NCBI RefSeq assembly: GCF_029887875.1
Contig: NZ_JARXRM010000045.1
Span: 1 to 64,000 of the forward strand
From: Luteimonas endophytica
Lineage (GTDB): Bacteria; Pseudomonadota; Gammaproteobacteria; Xanthomonadales; Xanthomonadaceae
Length of the DNA stretch: 64,000 nt
Reading direction: 5' to 3'
This document shows, in pieces, positions 62,695-64,000 of this stretch. The stretch's first letter is position 1. Every line of letters begins with the position of its first letter. The notes under the pieces are model-generated. The model had not been told where the DNA came from. It did not search any database and saw nothing but the letters and a program-made list of their open reading frames with translations. The translations under genes and the position numbers were made by a program.

Positions 62695-64000
62695 ATGGAT
62701 GTCTCCCACCTGCTCGACGGCCTCAACGCGGCCCAGCGCGAGGCCGTATCGGCACCGGCCGGGCACTACCTGGTCCTGGCCGGCGCCGGTTCCGGCAAGA
62801 CCCGCGTGCTCACCCACCGCATCGCCTGGCTGCACGAGGTGCACGGTGTGCCGGTGCACGGCATTTTCGCGGTCACTTTCACCAACAAGGCCGCCGGCGA
62901 GATGCGCCAGCGCGCCGGGGCGCTGCTGCGTCAGGGCGGGCGCGGCCTGTGGATCGGCACGTTCCACGGCCTGGCCCACCGGCTGCTGCGTCTGCACTGG
63001 CAGGACGCGAAGCTGCCGGAGGGCTTCCAGATCCTCGATTCGGACGACCAGCTGCGCCTGGTCAAGCGCGTGGCCCAGCAGCTCGAGCTGGAGGAAGCGC
63101 GCTTCCCGCCGCGCCAGATCGCCTGGTGGATCAACGCGCAGAAGGACGAGGGCCGCCGCCCACAACACATTCAGTCCGGCGAGGACGAATGGGCCGACGT
63201 GATGCGGCGCAGCTACGCGCTGTACCAGGAGCGCTGCGACCGCGCCGGGCTGGTCGACTTCGCCGAGCTGCTGCTGCGCGCGCACGAGCTGCTGCGTGAC
63301 AATCCACCGCTGCTGGCGCACTACCGGCAGCGCTTCGGCCAGCTGCTGGTCGACGAGTTCCAGGACACCAACGCCATCCAGTACGCCTTCGTGCGGGTGC
63401 TGGCCGGCGACACCGGCCAGGTGTTCGTGGTCGGCGACGACGACCAGGCGATCTACGGCTGGCGCGGGGCGAAGGTCGAGAACGTGCAGCAGTTCCTGCG
63501 CGACTTCCCCGGCGCCCGGACCATCCGGCTGGAGCAGAACTACCGCTCCTCAGCCAACATCCTCGATGCCGCCAACGCGGTGATCGCGCACAACCCAGAC
63601 CGGCTCGGCAAGCGGCTGTGGACCGACAGCGGCGAGGGCGATCCGGTGGACCTGTACGCCGCCTACAGCGAGGTCGACGAGGCCCGCTTCGTGGTCGAGC
63701 GGGTCGCGCAGTGGGTCCAGGGCGGCGGCAGCTACGGCGACTGCGCGGTGCTCTACCGCAGCAACGCCCAGTCGCGCGCGCTGGAGGAGCAGCTGGTGGC
63801 CGAGCAGATCCCCTATCGGGTCTACGGCGGGGTGCGCTTCTTCGAGCGCGCCGAGATCAAGGACACCCTGGCCTACCTGCGCCTGGTCGCCAACCGCGGC
63901 GACGACGCCGCCTTCGAGCGCGCGGTCAACACCCCGCCGCGCGGCATCGGCGACCGCACCCTCGACGAGGTGCGCCGCAGTGCGCGCGCGGAGCGCCTGT
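62695..64000 (+). CDS. uvrD: ATP-dependent DNA helicase UvrD/Rep family (3' end outside window)
   Basis: The 435 codons seen encode the N-terminal part of a superfamily 1A helicase that unwinds DNA with 3'-5' polarity in nucleotide-excision and mismatch repair. The Walker A motif LVLAGAGSGKTRVLTHRIAW is at residues 27-46. VTFTNKAAGEMRQRAG (motif Ia), LLVDEFQDTNAIQYAFV (motif II), VGDDDQAIYGWRGA (motif III) and LEQNYRSSANIL (motif IV) follow in order. Start MDVSHLLDGL is preferred as the conserved one; an ATG three codons earlier has GGAG at 11 bases. UvrD rather than Rep is chosen by overall similarity to Xanthomonas UvrD. The reading frame runs off the right edge. Confidence 0.9.
   Translation, partial: MDVSHLLDGLNAAQREAVSAPAGHYLVLAGAGSGKTRVLTHRIAWLHEVHGVPVHGIFAVTFTNKAAGEMRQRAGALLRQGGRGLWIGTFHGLAHRLLRLHWQDAKLPEGFQILDSDDQLRLVKRVAQQLELEEARFPPRQIAWWINAQKDEGRRPQHIQSGEDEWADVMRRSYALYQERCDRAGLVDFAELLLRAHELLRDNPPLLAHYRQRFGQLLVDEFQDTNAIQYAFVRVLAGDTGQVFVVGDDDQAIYGWRGAKVENVQQFLRDFPGARTIRLEQNYRSSANILDAANAVIAHNPDRLGKRLWTDSGEGDPVDLYAAYSEVDEARFVVERVAQWVQGGGSYGDCAVLYRSNAQSRALEEQLVAEQIPYRVYGGVRFFERAEIKDTLAYLRLVANRGDDAAFERAVNTPPRGIGDRTLDEVRRSARAERL

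Overview
The window is about 70% GC and reads as a chromosomal segment of a yellow-pigmented gammaproteobacterium of the Xanthomonadaceae/Lysobacteraceae (Xanthomonas, Lysobacter, Luteimonas type). The evidence is a xanthomonadin-type aryl-polyene pigment cluster, Xanthomonas-type integron attC sites, a TonB receptor/SapC/cupin/halogenase sugar locus, and protein sequences typical of the group. Genus and species cannot be fixed from sequence reading alone. Most genes are ordinary chromosomal genes. The accessory parts are the left end and one small scar near 23-24 kb.

Layout. 1-1.25 kb: the tail of an integron cassette array on the minus strand, with three attC sites, three cassettes and an attI-like junction, but no integrase where one belongs. 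1.6-4.6 kb: a GT1 glycosyltransferase, a cardiolipin-synthase-like protein lacking part of its first PLD repeat, and rpmG-rpmB. 5-10 kb: a DUF885 protein, a small membrane protein, parB, parA and rsmG. 10.1-12.2 kb: a divergent pair, a phosphopantetheinyl transferase and a XanA2-like AMP ligase, both expected to serve the pigment pathway. 12.3-15.4 kb: a GlsB-type membrane protein, then serA divergent from a D-2-hydroxyglutarate dehydrogenase gene. 15.4-22.1 kb: a minus-strand set of a winged-helix/TPR regulator, a YadA-type trimeric adhesin with a collagen-like stretch, and a secreted subtilase. 22.2-24.2 kb: xth next to a scar holding an intact AbiEi antitoxin, a broken AbiEii toxin and a fragment resembling the TrlF/PHP N-terminus. 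24.2-30.5 kb: aldehyde dehydrogenase, gamma-carbonic anhydrase, YkgJ protein, aroE, hemB, YciI-like and DJ-1/PfpI proteins, and a small membrane protein.

30.5-46.5 kb is the pigment cluster, in three transcription blocks. The first (minus) encodes a XanB2-like chorismatase, which makes the aryl starter, and a flavin halogenase. The second (plus) encodes the ACP, a membrane protein, acyltransferases, dehydratases, a LolA-like protein, an MMPL exporter and a ketoreductase. The third (minus) encodes a ketosynthase, its chain-length-factor partner, a GT2 glycosyltransferase and a second halogenase. 46.8-50.4 kb: a DPP-IV peptidase and a glutathione transferase, separated by palindromic repeats. 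50.8-62.5 kb is a carbohydrate-utilisation locus: a GH3 glucosidase lipoprotein, a LacI regulator, an MFS sugar porter, a third halogenase-like protein, a JmjC-type cupin, SapC and a TonB-dependent receptor. Identical 14-bp near-palindromes upstream of the GH3 and receptor genes look like the LacI operators. The window ends inside a uvrD/rep helicase gene.

A REP-like intergenic element, with a core close to GTAGGAGCGTGCCATGCACG, occurs about eight times between genes. I saw no tRNA, rRNA, CRISPR array or intact insertion sequence.
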